A DNA stretch of 64,000 nucleotides. Origin: Solirubrobacter sp963798325. Lineage in GTDB: Bacteria > Actinomycetota > Thermoleophilia > Solirubrobacterales > Solirubrobacteraceae. Each line of letters begins with the position of its first letter. Position 1 is the stretch's first letter. The translations under genes and the position numbers were made by a program. Positions 35,143 to 44,585 of this stretch are shown piece after piece. The notes under the pieces were generated by a model. That model searched no databases, was not told the DNA's origin, and was given only the letters and a program-made list of their open reading frames with translations. The stretch covers positions 1,612,001-1,676,000 of the forward strand of contig CAWCSS010000001.1 of assembly GCA_963798325.1 (NCBI GenBank). The letters run 5' to 3'.

Positions 35143-37097
35143 TCGGGAACAGCCACGTCATCGATCACGGTCACCGGGGCGAGCAGCGCCTCCAGGGCGA
35201 CGCCCGACACGGTCTCGTGGTCGAGCAACACCTGGGCGGTCTCGCGCACCGCGTCCCAGTTCGCGCGCAGGATCGAGGTTGCACGGTCGAAGGACTCGGT
35301 GACGATCCGCTCGACCTCGCGGTCGATCAGGTCCAGCGTCGCCGGGCCGACCGACCCGAGCTCCTGCAGCGACGCGCCGAGGAAGACCTCGCCGCCCTGC
35401 TCGCCGATCGTGACCATCCCGAGCTCGGGCGACATGCCAAACGAGGTGACCATCGAGCGCGCGAGGTTGGTCGCCGCGTGCAGGTCGTCGTTGATCGCCG
35501 TCGAGACGACCCCGAACTGCACCTTCTCGCCCGCGGCGCCCGCGACGATCGCGGTCAGCTGGCGGCGCAGGTCGGGCTCCTGCATGACAGTCACGTCCTT
35601 GTCCAGCAACTGCGACGCGGACGTGCCCAGCGTGCGTCCGCGGGCGACGATCGAGAGCTTCTGCGCGCCCGCTCCGGCCACGTGGCCGATCGCCTGCGCG
35701 ACGACGGCGTGCGAGGCCTCGTGGATCGCGATCACCTGCCGCTCGCGCACGCTGAGCACGTGCGACTTCTTCGCGGGGCCGGCGACCACGCGGTCGATCG
35801 ACTCCTCGAGGGTCGCCTGGTCGATCGTCTCGCGCCCCTGGCGGACGGTCAGCAGCGCGGCCTCGTTGACCACGTTGGCGAGCTCGGCGCCGGAGAAGCC
35901 CGGGCACAGCTTCGCGACCTCCATCAGGTCAGCGGCCGGGTCGATCGGCTTCTTGCGGCCGTGCAGCTGCAGGATCTCGAAGCGGCCGTGCACGTCGGGC
36001 GTGTCGACGACGACCTGCCGGTCGAACCGGCCCGGGCGCAGCAGGGCGGGGTCGAGGATGTCGGGACGGTTGGTGGCGCCCATGACCACGATCCCGGCGT
36101 CGCCGCCGAAGCCGTCCATGTCGACGAGCAGCTGGTTGAGCGTCTGCTCGCGCTCGTCGTTGCCCTGCCCGATGCCGGCGCCGCGCTTGCGGCCCGCGGC
36201 GTCGAGCTCGTCGATGAAGATGATCGCCGGCGCCATCTTGCGCGCCTTGGCGAACAGGTCGCGGACCCGCGCCGCGCCGACGCCGACCAGCGACTCCACG
36301 AACTCGGCGCCGGACACGGAGAAGAACGCCGCGTCGGCCTCACCCGCGGTCGCCCGCGCCAGCAGTGTCTTGCCGGTGCCGGGAGGGCCGACAAGCAGCA
36401 CGCCCTTGGGCGGTGCCGCCCCGAGCGCGAGATACTTGCCCGGATCCTCGAGGTAATCGCGGATCTCGCGCAGCTCGACGACCGCCTCGCCCGCGCCGGC
36501 GACGTCGGCGAAGGTGATCGGGTTGACGCCCTTGGCGCCGCGCTTGCGGCCCTTGCCCTTGAAGTTCGAGAACGACGCGATGCCGCCCGCACCCCCGTCG
36601 GCGCCGATCCGCGTGAACAGCGCGAACAGGCAGACCAGCAGCAGGATCGGCAGCAGGAACTGGATCAGCACGGCCTTGATCGGCTTGCTCGCCTGCTGAT
36701 CGACGACGACCACCGCGCCGTGCTCGTTGAGCAGCCGGAACAGCGAGTTCAGCTGGGCGTCGGAGCTCGGGTAGGCGGCCCACAGGATGCGGCCGTAGCT
36801 GGTCGTCACGACCACGCGCGCGTCCTGATCGAGCAGGGTCGCGCTCGTCACCTGGTTGGCCTCGGCCCGCGCCACCAGCGTGGACAGCGCGATCCCCTCG
36901 CCGGGCGACGACGGGCGCAGGCTGCCGAGCATGCTGAAGAAGACGATCGTGATCGCCAGCGACGCGATCGCCAGAAACAGCGAGAACTTGTCCTTGAGCA
37001 GAGGACGCATCAGCCCTCCGAGTACGCCACCCACGCCAGCGACCGTGCGCCGAAGCACGTTGGGGCGACTCGTGAGGGCTGATGTGTCCCGTTTCAC
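35139..37097 (-). CDS. FtsH-like membrane AAA+ zinc protease
   Basis: 652-residue membrane protease that uses ATP to extract and degrade proteins. Two membrane helices (about residues 37-60 and 142-163) flank an outer domain. The AAA module has Walker A GPPGTGKT (about residue 237), Walker B AIIFIDELDA and the second region of homology TNRPDILDPALLRPGRFDRQ. The peptidase has AIHEASHAVVAQAIG: the HExxH zinc motif is intact, but the usual HEAGH is HEASH. The third ligand Asp is in STAINDDLHAATNLARSM. Unlike housekeeping ftsH, it sits inside an operon of secreted proteins, 4 bases after the PstS-like gene and overlapping the next start. This points to a specialised paralogue acting on envelope or exported proteins. 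Confidence 0.9.
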   Translation of the reverse strand: MKRDTSALTSRPNVLRRTVAGVGGVLGGLMRPLLKDKFSLFLAIASLAITIVFFSMLGSLRPSSPGEGIALSTLVARAEANQVTSATLLDQDARVVVTTSYGRILWAAYPSSDAQLNSLFRLLNEHGAVVVVDQQASKPIKAVLIQFLLPILLLVCLFALFTRIGADGGAGGIASFSNFKGKGRKRGAKGVNPITFADVAGAGEAVVELREIRDYLEDPGKYLALGAAPPKGVLLVGPPGTGKTLLARATAGEADAAFFSVSGAEFVESLVGVGAARVRDLFAKARKMAPAIIFIDELDAAGRKRGAGIGQGNDEREQTLNQLLVDMDGFGGDAGIVVMGATNRPDILDPALLRPGRFDRQVVVDTPDVHGRFEILQLHGRKKPIDPAADLMEVAKLCPGFSGAELANVVNEAALLTVRQGRETIDQATLEESIDRVVAGPAKKSHVLSVRERQVIAIHEASHAVVAQAIGHVAGAGAQKLSIVARGRTLGTSASQLLDKDVTVMQEPDLRRQLTAIVAGAAGEKVQFGVVSTAINDDLHAATNLARSMVTSFGMSPELGMVTIGEQGGEVFLGASLQELGSVGPATLDLIDREVERIVTESFDRATSILRANWDAVRETAQVLLDHETVSGVALEALLAPVTVIDDVAVPE

Positions 37098-37101
37098 AGC
37101 G

Positions 37102-38964
37102 CTACTTCTTCGGCCGCTTGACGGTCACCGTCTTGGTGATCGTCTTGGCCGCGCCGCCCGTCGGGGAGTACGTGATCTTCACGGTGAACTTGAGCGACTT
37201 CGCCTTCTTGAGGGCCTTCTTGGCCGTCGAGGAGAGGCTCAGGGTCACCGTCTGCGCTCCGGCCTTGCTGACCGTCACGCTCTTGGTGGCGAGCTTGACC
37301 GTCTTGCCCTTCTTGGGCTTGGCCGACGAGGTGATCGACAGCTGGCCGAGCGACGGGCACTGCAGCGCGAGGCGGATCGAGGTGCCGACAGCGCGGGCCG
37401 ACGTGATCGTGATCGCGTTGCTGACCGGGGCGGGCGGCGGGTTCTGCCCCTGCTGCTGGCCGCCGGGGGTCGGCGTGACCACCGGGTCGGCGGGCGGCGG
37501 CGTGGTCGCCTGGCACGGACGGCCCGAGGAGCCGTTCTTCTTCCAGCCGATCGCCGCCGCGCCGGCCTTGGAGATGGCGAGCACGTTGGCCGGCAGGACG
37601 TCGTAGTCCTGGCCCGGGAGCGTGGTCTGGCCGGCGTTGTCGGTGACCAGCGTCAGCCAGTCCTTGACCGTGCGGGCCTTGCGCTCCTCGGAGGCCGAGT
37701 TGCAGTAGACGACCGAGTTGTCGTCGAACGCGAGCTGGTAGGTGAGCGTGCAGGCGGCGTAGCCCTGGCCGCTGGCCGTGGAGTCGACCGCGGCCCACTC
37801 GCCGAGCGTGGGGTCGGCGGGCGTGGCGGGCACGTTGCGGGGCGTGACGGAGTTGCAGGCGGCGCCGCGCGGCGCGCCCGCGCCGTTGGAGACCGAAGTC
37901 TTATAGCCGTTGGGGTTGGCCTGCGGGTCGTCGTAGGTCGCACCGGCCGTCGGGTCGCCGGCGGTGCCGCGCTGGAGCGAGAGCCAGAACGTCGTGTCCG
38001 TCGTCGCGTCGGCCCACGTGAACGGCTGGTTGGTGCCGCCACGCGCGGTCGCGAGGTCGGCGTAGCCGATGCCGCCGGTGGTGGCGAAGTCGATCGTGGC
38101 CGCGGCCGGGGTGCCGTTGTCGCGCTGCGAGTTGGCGCTGGTGGCAAGCACGCCGCGCAGGGCGCCGCCGCCGCTGTCGGTCGAGCGGTAGACGGGGTGA
38201 CCGGCGAGGTCGGGCCAGTTCTGGTTGGCGAGCGCGGCCCAGCCGCGCGCCGGGTTGATGCGGGCCAGCAGCTGCTTGAGCGCGAACGACGTCCCGGAGG
38301 AGTCCTGGCGCACGACGCGCACGACCGGCTTGGCGGCGCAGGTCGCGTCGACGCCGGGGATGACCTCACCCCAGGTGTCGGCGGAGGCGGCGCCCGCGAA
38401 GACGGCCTCGAGCGTGGCGTTGTCGATCGCCGGGCGGCTGTCGAGCGGCTTGTTGGTGGCGGCGCTGTAGTCGCAGCCGTTGGGGAGGTGGACCATGATC
38501 GCCACGGCGCCGATGGCGACCGGGATCACGTGCAGCGGGCTGTCGTCGGCCGCGGTCACGTCGGCGCCGTTGGCGTCGATCGGGCCCTTCTCCATCTGCT
38601 GGCGCTCGGTCGCCGTGGGCGGCTCGTCGCTGGCGGCGAAGCGGACCGACACGTCGCGGTCCTGGAAGGGGTTGGTGGTCGCGTTCTTGACGCCGAGCGC
38701 CTGCCGGCCCGCGCCGCTGCCCGACGCCTGGAACGTCACGAGCGGGGCGGTACCGCCGCAGCCCGGGGCGGTGCCGCTGACGAAGGCCGTGGAGAAGCCG
38801 GTGAAGGCGCTCGTCTGAAACGAGGCGCCGCGGGCGAAGATGCCCTCGCCGGTGCAGCGGGCGATGGAGAAGTCAGCCGACGCCGTGGACGCGCCGGCCA
38901 GGCCGGTGGCGAGCACCGCGGCGAGCACGCCGGCGCGGCGACGCGCGGCACGAGATTCAAACAT
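37102..38964 (-). CDS. secreted PstS-like periplasmic-binding-fold protein with C-terminal beta-sandwich
   Basis: 620 residues. Signal peptide MFESRAARRRAGVLAAVLAT ending ASTASA. The PBP-II body shows PstS-type ligand loops: RGASFQTSAFTGFSTAF, then FQASGSGAGRQALG (S-G-S-G phosphate loop), HVIPVAIGAVAIMVHLP and VRQDSSGTSFALKQLLARI. After a Pro/Gln linker (about residue 490) the protein ends in a Lys-rich Ig-like domain (KKGKTVKLATKSVTVSKAG). An AGGAG site lies about 13 bases before the ATG. No permease or ATPase accompanies it; instead it is followed 4 bases later by the FtsH-like gene. It could be a phosphate-responsive surface sensor rather than a transport component. Confidence 0.82.
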   Translation of the reverse strand: MFESRAARRRAGVLAAVLATGLAGASTASADFSIARCTGEGIFARGASFQTSAFTGFSTAFVSGTAPGCGGTAPLVTFQASGSGAGRQALGVKNATTNPFQDRDVSVRFAASDEPPTATERQQMEKGPIDANGADVTAADDSPLHVIPVAIGAVAIMVHLPNGCDYSAATNKPLDSRPAIDNATLEAVFAGAASADTWGEVIPGVDATCAAKPVVRVVRQDSSGTSFALKQLLARINPARGWAALANQNWPDLAGHPVYRSTDSGGGALRGVLATSANSQRDNGTPAAATIDFATTGGIGYADLATARGGTNQPFTWADATTDTTFWLSLQRGTAGDPTAGATYDDPQANPNGYKTSVSNGAGAPRGAACNSVTPRNVPATPADPTLGEWAAVDSTASGQGYAACTLTYQLAFDDNSVVYCNSASEERKARTVKDWLTLVTDNAGQTTLPGQDYDVLPANVLAISKAGAAAIGWKKNGSSGRPCQATTPPPADPVVTPTPGGQQQGQNPPPAPVSNAITITSARAVGTSIRLALQCPSLGQLSITSSAKPKKGKTVKLATKSVTVSKAGAQTVTLSLSSTAKKALKKAKSLKFTVKITYSPTGGAAKTITKTVTVKRPKK

Positions 38965-39104
38965 TGGCGGACAACAACTCCTGGGGGAAAGACGCCCGGC
39001 CAGTCCGAGCGTCGACGCGGCGGCAGCCTCTCCGGTCTCCTAGGGCCGGGACAAGGGGCGTTCACCACCTTCCAACAACGCGGAAACGCGTCAGCAACAG
39101 GACC

Positions 39105-40944
39105 TCAGCGCGGCGCAGCGAAGCGGACCGTCACCGACCGCTCGAATACCGTCGCCCCGGTCAGCCGCGCGGTCGCGCGGGCCTCGATCCTGCCCGCCCG
39201 CCGGAGCGCGCCACGGTACTTCTTCGCGAGCTTCACGTCGATACGCAGGTTGCCTGTCTTCTTCACCTTGACGGTCTTGCTGGCGAGCAGCTTCGAGGCG
39301 CCGCGAGGTCGCCCATCGGCGTCGGGCACGCGGCCGCGGATCTGCACGCGCAGCGCGCCCTTGACCGGCGCCTTCACCGCCAGGCGCACCACGTAGGCGG
39401 GCGCCCGGCGCACCGTGACGCCGAGCTTCAGCGCGGGCGTCTGGACGACCACGGGCTCCAGCGGCGGATCGAACGGGGGATCCTCGACCGCGGCCGGTGG
39501 CGGAGCGGCGTCCAACCGGTCGACGACGAAGACGTCGGTTCGCTGGTTGGCGTCGCCGAAGAAGAGGTTGTCGGCGCCGGAGGTGAACGCGATGCGATGG
39601 CCGTCCGCGCTCAGTGCGACCTGCGTGCCGACACCCGACCCGTTGGCGTCGGAGCCGTCGGCGCCGCGCACGGCGCGTTCGATCGTGCGGTTGCGCAGGT
39701 CGACCACATAGAGCTCGTCGGTGCCGAACACCGACCGAACGCCGGACGTGAGCGTCAGCCGGTCGAACCGCAGGCGGCTCGAGACGAACGCGGCCCAGCG
39801 GCCGTCGGCCGACAGGGCGACGCTCGAGACCGACGCCCCCGCCGTGGGGTCGGTCGGGGTGTCGCGGGTGAGCTCGACGGTGCCGGCCTTGCGCGTCACG
39901 CCGGGGCTCATGTCGGTCACGAACAGGTCGAACGCACTGCCGCCGATCCGCGGGCGCGGTGACGTGGAGGTGACGAACGCGACCGTCCGCCCGTCGGCGC
40001 TCAACGCCGGAAGCTGGCTGAGGATGCCGGTCACGCCCTGCTCGATGTCGGCCAGCGGGCCGTAGCAGGGCCCGGTGGCCACGTCGTCCGGGACGTAGCT
40101 CGACGCACGCCGGGTCGTCAGGGTCGGTCGCGCCGGTGATGCGGCGCGTCTCCTCCCCCATCCGCTGCCAGAGGTAGGAGAACGCGTTCGGGTCCAGCGA
40201 CTCGTTCGGGACGGTCGCGACCATCGCCGACGCGTTGCGGCCGGTCCAGATCACGGTCGAGCCGTCGGCGCTGATGCCGGCCTGGCCGAGCGCGCCGCCG
40301 ACCGGCGTGGCCGGGTCGCCGCGCAGGTGGGTGACGAGCGTCGTGCGCCCCGCAGCGCGATCGCGGACGAACAGTTGGCGGTCGTCCGTGCGGAACACGA
40401 CCTTGGCCGCATCGGCCGACATCGCCACGTTGGCGGTCACCTCGGCACCGGCGAACCCCGCGGAGATCAGCTCCAACGCCCCGGTGCTCATGTCGCGCAG
40501 GAAGACGTCGCTGGTGTCATCGGTGTCCTCGGCGACCAGCTGCTCGGCGCTGGTGAACACGACGTAGCGCCCGTCGGCACTGATCGACGGGCTGTCCGCG
40601 CCGCGGGTGAGCAACGTGTCGTCGTCCTTGGTCAGGTCACCGAGGGCCACGAGCTCCAGCGCGCCGGTCTGGAGGTCGCGCCGGAAGACGCCTCCGCGGT
40701 AGTGCTCGCCGGGCGGGTCGACGACCTGCGGCGGGAAGAGATTGCGCGAGGTCGTGCGGAAGGCCACGTAGCGGCCGTCGGCGGACAACGACGGCGAGGC
40801 GCTGGAATCGTCCCCCTGCTCGCGCGCGGTCAGCGACGCGGAGACGATCGTCGCGCCGGGCGGGACCCACGCGTGAGCGGGCGCGCACAGCCCGGCGGCG
40901 GCGGTCGCCACGACCGCGCCGACGGCGGCCCAGCCGCGCCTCAT
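39105..40944 (-). pseudogene. secreted TolB/WD40-like propeller protein, single-base frameshift
   Basis: Signal peptide MRRGWAAVGAVVATAAAGLC. Repeated propeller blades with the TolB/PD40 signature: SASPSLSADGRYVAFRTTSR, SPSISADGRYVVFTSAEQLV, VNVAMSADAAKVVF-like, LPALSADGRTVAFVTSTS, VALSADGRWAAFVSSRLRF, VALSADGHRIAFTSGADNLF. A C-terminal Lys/Arg-rich beta-sandwich follows (SKTVKVKKTGNLRIDVKLAK ... RFAAPR). The two frames join near 40098-40103: dropping one base restores ACVSYVPDDVATGPCYG. Full length would be about 612 residues. The ATG overlaps the stop of the preceding gene. It is likely a surface protein; it may be intact in the living cell if the indel is a sequence error. Confidence 0.78.
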
Positions 40945-42731
40945 TTGCGCACCCGCACGGCGTTCCCCGCCCGGTCGGAGGCGCGCACTGTGATCGGACG
41001 CCTGGCGCCGTGGTAGCGGTGCAGTCGGCGCGCGCCCTTCGCGCCGTCGCCCCAGTCGATCTTCACCGAGGTCTTGTCCACGCCGCTGGCGCGGTCGGTC
41101 AGCTTCACCTCGACGAGCCCGTTGCGATAGCGCTTGAGCGCGACCTTGGGCGGCGTCGCGTCGTAGCGCAGCTCCGCCGGTGTACTCGTCGTCTCCTGTC
41201 CGCCGGCGTCGGTGGCGATCACCTGCAGCACGTGCACGCCGTCATCGAGGTCGCGCTTGCGCAGCGCGAGCTGCGTGATGGTCAGGTCCTCGGCCACCGT
41301 GTCGTCGTCGAGCGTGACCGCGAACTTGACCTTGCCGATCGCGTTGGCGGGCATGTCCCAGCGGATCTCCGGCGGAGTGCGCACGTAGTCGATCGGCGTC
41401 TGGGCGGCGAACGGGTCGGGCGGGGCGTCGACCACGACCGCCGCCGCCTGACCGTTCTGCACCCAGCCCACGATCCCATCGCCGAGGCCCGAGCCGGCCA
41501 GCGCGAAGCCGGTCACCGCACCCCCGGCGGGCGCGGCCAGCGCCTGCGTGACGGGCACGCCGTCGGCGCGGCGCTCGGTCACCCCCACCCCGCCCGCCGT
41601 CCCGCGCCGGATCGTCCAGGCGGCGACCGACGCGCCCGACACGGCGAGGTCGACCTGCGGCGTGCCGGGGATCGCTGTGCGGCCGTCGTCGAGGCGTTCC
41701 TGCGGGCGCACGCTGCGGTCGTCGGCGCCGACGAGCACGCTGCGCTGGGCGACGCCGAAGGCGGTCGCGCTGTCCCCCACGCGGTCGACGGCCACCGCCG
41801 GCGGGCCCGCCGCGGGGCCGCTGCCGAGCGGGCGTGGCGCGCCGAACGCGGCTGCGTCCGGCGCCGAGGTCTCGGGGATCAGGGAGAGCATGATCCCCGT
41901 GCCGGGCTGGCGGAAGGCGATCGCGCCCTGCCCGAAGCCCGCCCCGTCGAGCGCGAAGACGTCGGCCAGGCCAGGCGAGACCGCGGTCGCGATGCCCGCC
42001 TGCGCCGAGGAGAAGATCCGCCGCGCCCACACGCGGTCGACGAACGCGTCGTCGGGCTCCTGCCAGGCGAGGATGCCGTTGCCGGTGAGATCGATCGTGA
42101 CCCGCGGCGTCGCGCCCGCCGCCGGAAGCCGTAAGGGTGCCTGACCGTTGCGATTGAGGGGGAAGCCGAAGCCCGACCAGTAGCTGCCGTCGTAGCGCGC
42201 GGCGCGCAGCTCGCCGCGGGCGTAGCCGACGGGCTCGGCGCTCGTCGGGGCACGCAGCACGAGGTAGGCGATGAACGCCTGGCCGGCGGCGTTCATCGCC
42301 AGCGTGGGCCAGGTGCCGGTGGATTCGCCGACGTTGAGGTCGACCGGCACCGGTGCCTGGAAGCGGCGGGCGCCGGGGTCCAGGGCGGCCGAGTACAGGC
42401 GATCGCTCGACGGGCCGAACTCCTGCACCCACGCCACCACCAGCCGGCCACCGTTGCCGGCGCCGATCACCGGCCAGGACGAATCGAACGGCTGACCGTT
42501 GTCCACCCGCTGCGGTGGGCGCCAGCCCGCGCCGTCGAACTGGGCGGCGAAGACGTGGGTGCGTCCGTCGATGCGCTTGCGGTAGACGATCCCGCCGGTC
42601 CCGTCCGGCGCCATGGCGACGCTTCCGAAGTCGGCGACGCCGGTGTCGATCGGGGTTACGGCGGAGATGCTCGCCCGCGCCGCCGGGGGCAGCACGAGGG
42701 CGAGCGCGAGCAGAACGACGGTAAGGCGCAC
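40941..42731 (-). CDS. secreted propeller-like protein with Ig-like C-terminus
   Basis: 596 residues from a GTG. Signal peptide (RLTVVLLALALVLPPAARAS). The body has repeated segments of the kind GSVAMAPDGTGGIVYRKRID, GGRLVVAWVQEFGPSSDRLY, TIDLTGNGILAWQEPDDAF and AVSGASVAAWTIRRGTAG, suggesting a beta-propeller. The C-terminal 130 residues resemble bacterial Ig-like domains (VLQVIATDAGGQETTSTPAE, YDATPPKVALKRYRNGLVEV, then TVRASDRAGNAVRVRK). It is the first gene of the minus-strand surface cluster and shares a 93-base gap with the divergent pst operon, so both may be co-regulated. No function is assigned. Confidence 0.77.
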   Translation of the reverse strand: MRLTVVLLALALVLPPAARASISAVTPIDTGVADFGSVAMAPDGTGGIVYRKRIDGRTHVFAAQFDGAGWRPPQRVDNGQPFDSSWPVIGAGNGGRLVVAWVQEFGPSSDRLYSAALDPGARRFQAPVPVDLNVGESTGTWPTLAMNAAGQAFIAYLVLRAPTSAEPVGYARGELRAARYDGSYWSGFGFPLNRNGQAPLRLPAAGATPRVTIDLTGNGILAWQEPDDAFVDRVWARRIFSSAQAGIATAVSPGLADVFALDGAGFGQGAIAFRQPGTGIMLSLIPETSAPDAAAFGAPRPLGSGPAAGPPAVAVDRVGDSATAFGVAQRSVLVGADDRSVRPQERLDDGRTAIPGTPQVDLAVSGASVAAWTIRRGTAGGVGVTERRADGVPVTQALAAPAGGAVTGFALAGSGLGDGIVGWVQNGQAAAVVVDAPPDPFAAQTPIDYVRTPPEIRWDMPANAIGKVKFAVTLDDDTVAEDLTITQLALRKRDLDDGVHVLQVIATDAGGQETTSTPAELRYDATPPKVALKRYRNGLVEVKLTDRASGVDKTSVKIDWGDGAKGARRLHRYHGARRPITVRASDRAGNAVRVRK

Positions 42732-42824
42732 GGGGCGAACCTAAGGATCGTCACGCGTCCAACGCAGCGCCTTTCACTAGATGAGCACATCTCGGCAACG
42801 GACGAGGGAGAGAGTGGCGCGCTG

Positions 42825-43631
42825 ATGACCAGACTTCGCATCCTCGCGTTCGCCGCCGCGCTGGTCGCCGTGGCGATCCTCCCCACCGCCGCCCAGGCGC
42901 AGACCAAGATCCTGATCAGCGGCTCGACCTCGGTTCACCCGCTCACGGTCAAGCTGATCCTCGCGTACCGCAAGAAGTACCCGAGCATCAAGTTCTCGGC
43001 ATCCCAGGGTGGCTCGGACATCGGGATCCAGGACGTCGCCCACAAACGCGTCTCGATCGGCACGTCCTCGCGAGACCAGCAGGCCGGCGACCCCGGCGGG
43101 CTCGTGTTCTCCAAGATCGCACGCGACGGTATCTGCGTGGTCACCAACCCGGCGAACAAGCTCTCCGGCCTCTCCCAGGAGCAGGTGCAGAACATCTTCT
43201 CCGGACGCACCCGACGGTGGGAGGACGTGCCGGGCGCGAAGGTCAAGGGCCCGATCAACCTCAACGTCCGCACCAGCGCCTCCGGAACCCAGGACGCGTT
43301 TCGCAACATCTTCATGGGCCCGTCGCTGAACGTCGCCTCCAGCGCCTCGCAGAAGTCCTCCAACGGCCTCGTCCAGACCGCGGTCCAGACCGACGACAAC
43401 GCGATCGGCTACGTCGACTTCAACTTCACCAAGGGCACGTATCCGGTCCCCTACAAGGGCGTCGCGTGCACGCTGAACAATGCGAAGTCCGGCCAGTACC
43501 CCGGCGTGCGCAACTTCTGGATGGTGACGGTGGGCACGCCCAAGGGCGAGGTCAAGAAGTTCATCGACTTCGCGCGCTCACCCGCGGTGCAGCGCGACAT
43601 CGTCGCCAAGAATTACGTCACCTACAAGTAA
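42825..43631 (+). CDS. pstS: phosphate ABC transporter substrate-binding protein
   Basis: 268 residues, binds phosphate outside the membrane and delivers it to PstCA. A signal peptide is seen (LRILAFAAALVAVAILPTAA ending AQA) without a lipobox Cys. The body has the PstS-like 2 layout: ILISGSTSVHPLTVKLILAY, FSASQGGSDIGIQDVAHKR and LNVRTSASGTQDAFRNIFM, all phosphate-contact loops. The ATG at 42825 is preferred over upstream in-frame starts because it precedes the signal peptide, with GAGGGAGAG about 14 bases before. The next gene starts directly after the TAA. Confidence 0.9.
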   Translation: MTRLRILAFAAALVAVAILPTAAQAQTKILISGSTSVHPLTVKLILAYRKKYPSIKFSASQGGSDIGIQDVAHKRVSIGTSSRDQQAGDPGGLVFSKIARDGICVVTNPANKLSGLSQEQVQNIFSGRTRRWEDVPGAKVKGPINLNVRTSASGTQDAFRNIFMGPSLNVASSASQKSSNGLVQTAVQTDDNAIGYVDFNFTKGTYPVPYKGVACTLNNAKSGQYPGVRNFWMVTVGTPKGEVKKFIDFARSPAVQRDIVAKNYVTYK

Positions 43632-44585
43632 GTGAACTGGTGGTCGGACCGGCGCGTCGGCGGCGTCCTCGGGGGCGCGGGCGTTCTCGTGCTGCTCGTG
43701 ATCGCCGGCATGGCGATCTACGTCACGCGCCGGGCCTGGCCGTCGTTTGCCGCCAACGGCCCGGCGTGGTTCGGCCCGGGCGGTGACGCCAACGAGCAGC
43801 TGCAGACGATCTTCACCTCCGCCGCGCCGTTCGAGTACACGCTGCGCGCCTGGCCGCTGGTCTACGGCACCGTGCTGGCGGCCGGGGGCGCGGTGCTCGC
43901 CGGCCTCGTGCTCTCGACGTTCGCGGCGCTGTTCATCGTCGGGTTCGCGCCGCCGTCGCTGACACGCGTCCTGGAGCCGGTCGTCCGGCTGCTGGCGGGT
44001 GTGCCGAGCGTGATCTACGGGCTGATCGGCGTGCTCGTCCTGGTCCCGTTCGTCAACGACCACCTGCTCTCCACGGAACGCAAGGAATCGGTCTTCTACG
44101 TGATCCAGCTCACCGGCCAGAGCCTGCTCGTGGCCACCGGGCTGCTGACGATCATGATCGTCCCGATCATGATCGCGATCGCGGTCGACGCGCTGCGCTC
44201 GGTGCCATCGTCGTGGACCGAGGGCGCGCTCGCGTTGGGCGCGAACCGGATGCGGGTGATGTGGACGATCGCGCTGCGCGCCGCGCGGCCGGCGCTCGTC
44301 GCGGGTGCCGTGCTGGCGCTGGCCCGCGCGCTGGGCGAGGCGATCATGCTGGCGATGGTCTCGGGCGGTGTGATCTTCGCGCCGAACCCGATCGACGGGC
44401 CGACCTTCGTCTTCGAGCCGATCCAGCCGCTCGCGGCGGCGATCGTGCAGGGTGCGGAGGGGATCGGGGTGCAACCCTTCGGGTCGACGCTGTTCGCGTT
44501 CGCGGCGGTGATCATGGTGTCGTCAGTCGGGCTGTCCATCATCGGCTCGGTCGTGCGCCGGCGGTTGCGGCGGTTCGCGGTATGA
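43632..44585 (+). CDS. pstC: phosphate ABC transporter permease PstC
   Basis: 317-residue inner-membrane permease with about six to seven helices. The N-terminus VGGVLGGAGVLVLLVIAGMA, then LLAGVPSVIYGLIGVLVLVP, and the ABC-contact loop WTEGALALGANRMRVMWTIA with ARALGEAIMLAMVSGG are typical of PstC. GTG start immediately after the pstS stop; the stop overlaps the pstA ATG. Confidence 0.93.
   Translation: MNWWSDRRVGGVLGGAGVLVLLVIAGMAIYVTRRAWPSFAANGPAWFGPGGDANEQLQTIFTSAAPFEYTLRAWPLVYGTVLAAGGAVLAGLVLSTFAALFIVGFAPPSLTRVLEPVVRLLAGVPSVIYGLIGVLVLVPFVNDHLLSTERKESVFYVIQLTGQSLLVATGLLTIMIVPIMIAIAVDALRSVPSSWTEGALALGANRMRVMWTIALRAARPALVAGAVLALARALGEAIMLAMVSGGVIFAPNPIDGPTFVFEPIQPLAAAIVQGAEGIGVQPFGSTLFAFAAVIMVSSVGLSIIGSVVRRRLRRFAV

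Noticed and set aside
37102..38964. Second PstS as part of a second phosphate transporter
   Set aside because: No PstC/A/B genes accompany it; its operon partners are a protease and secreted proteins.
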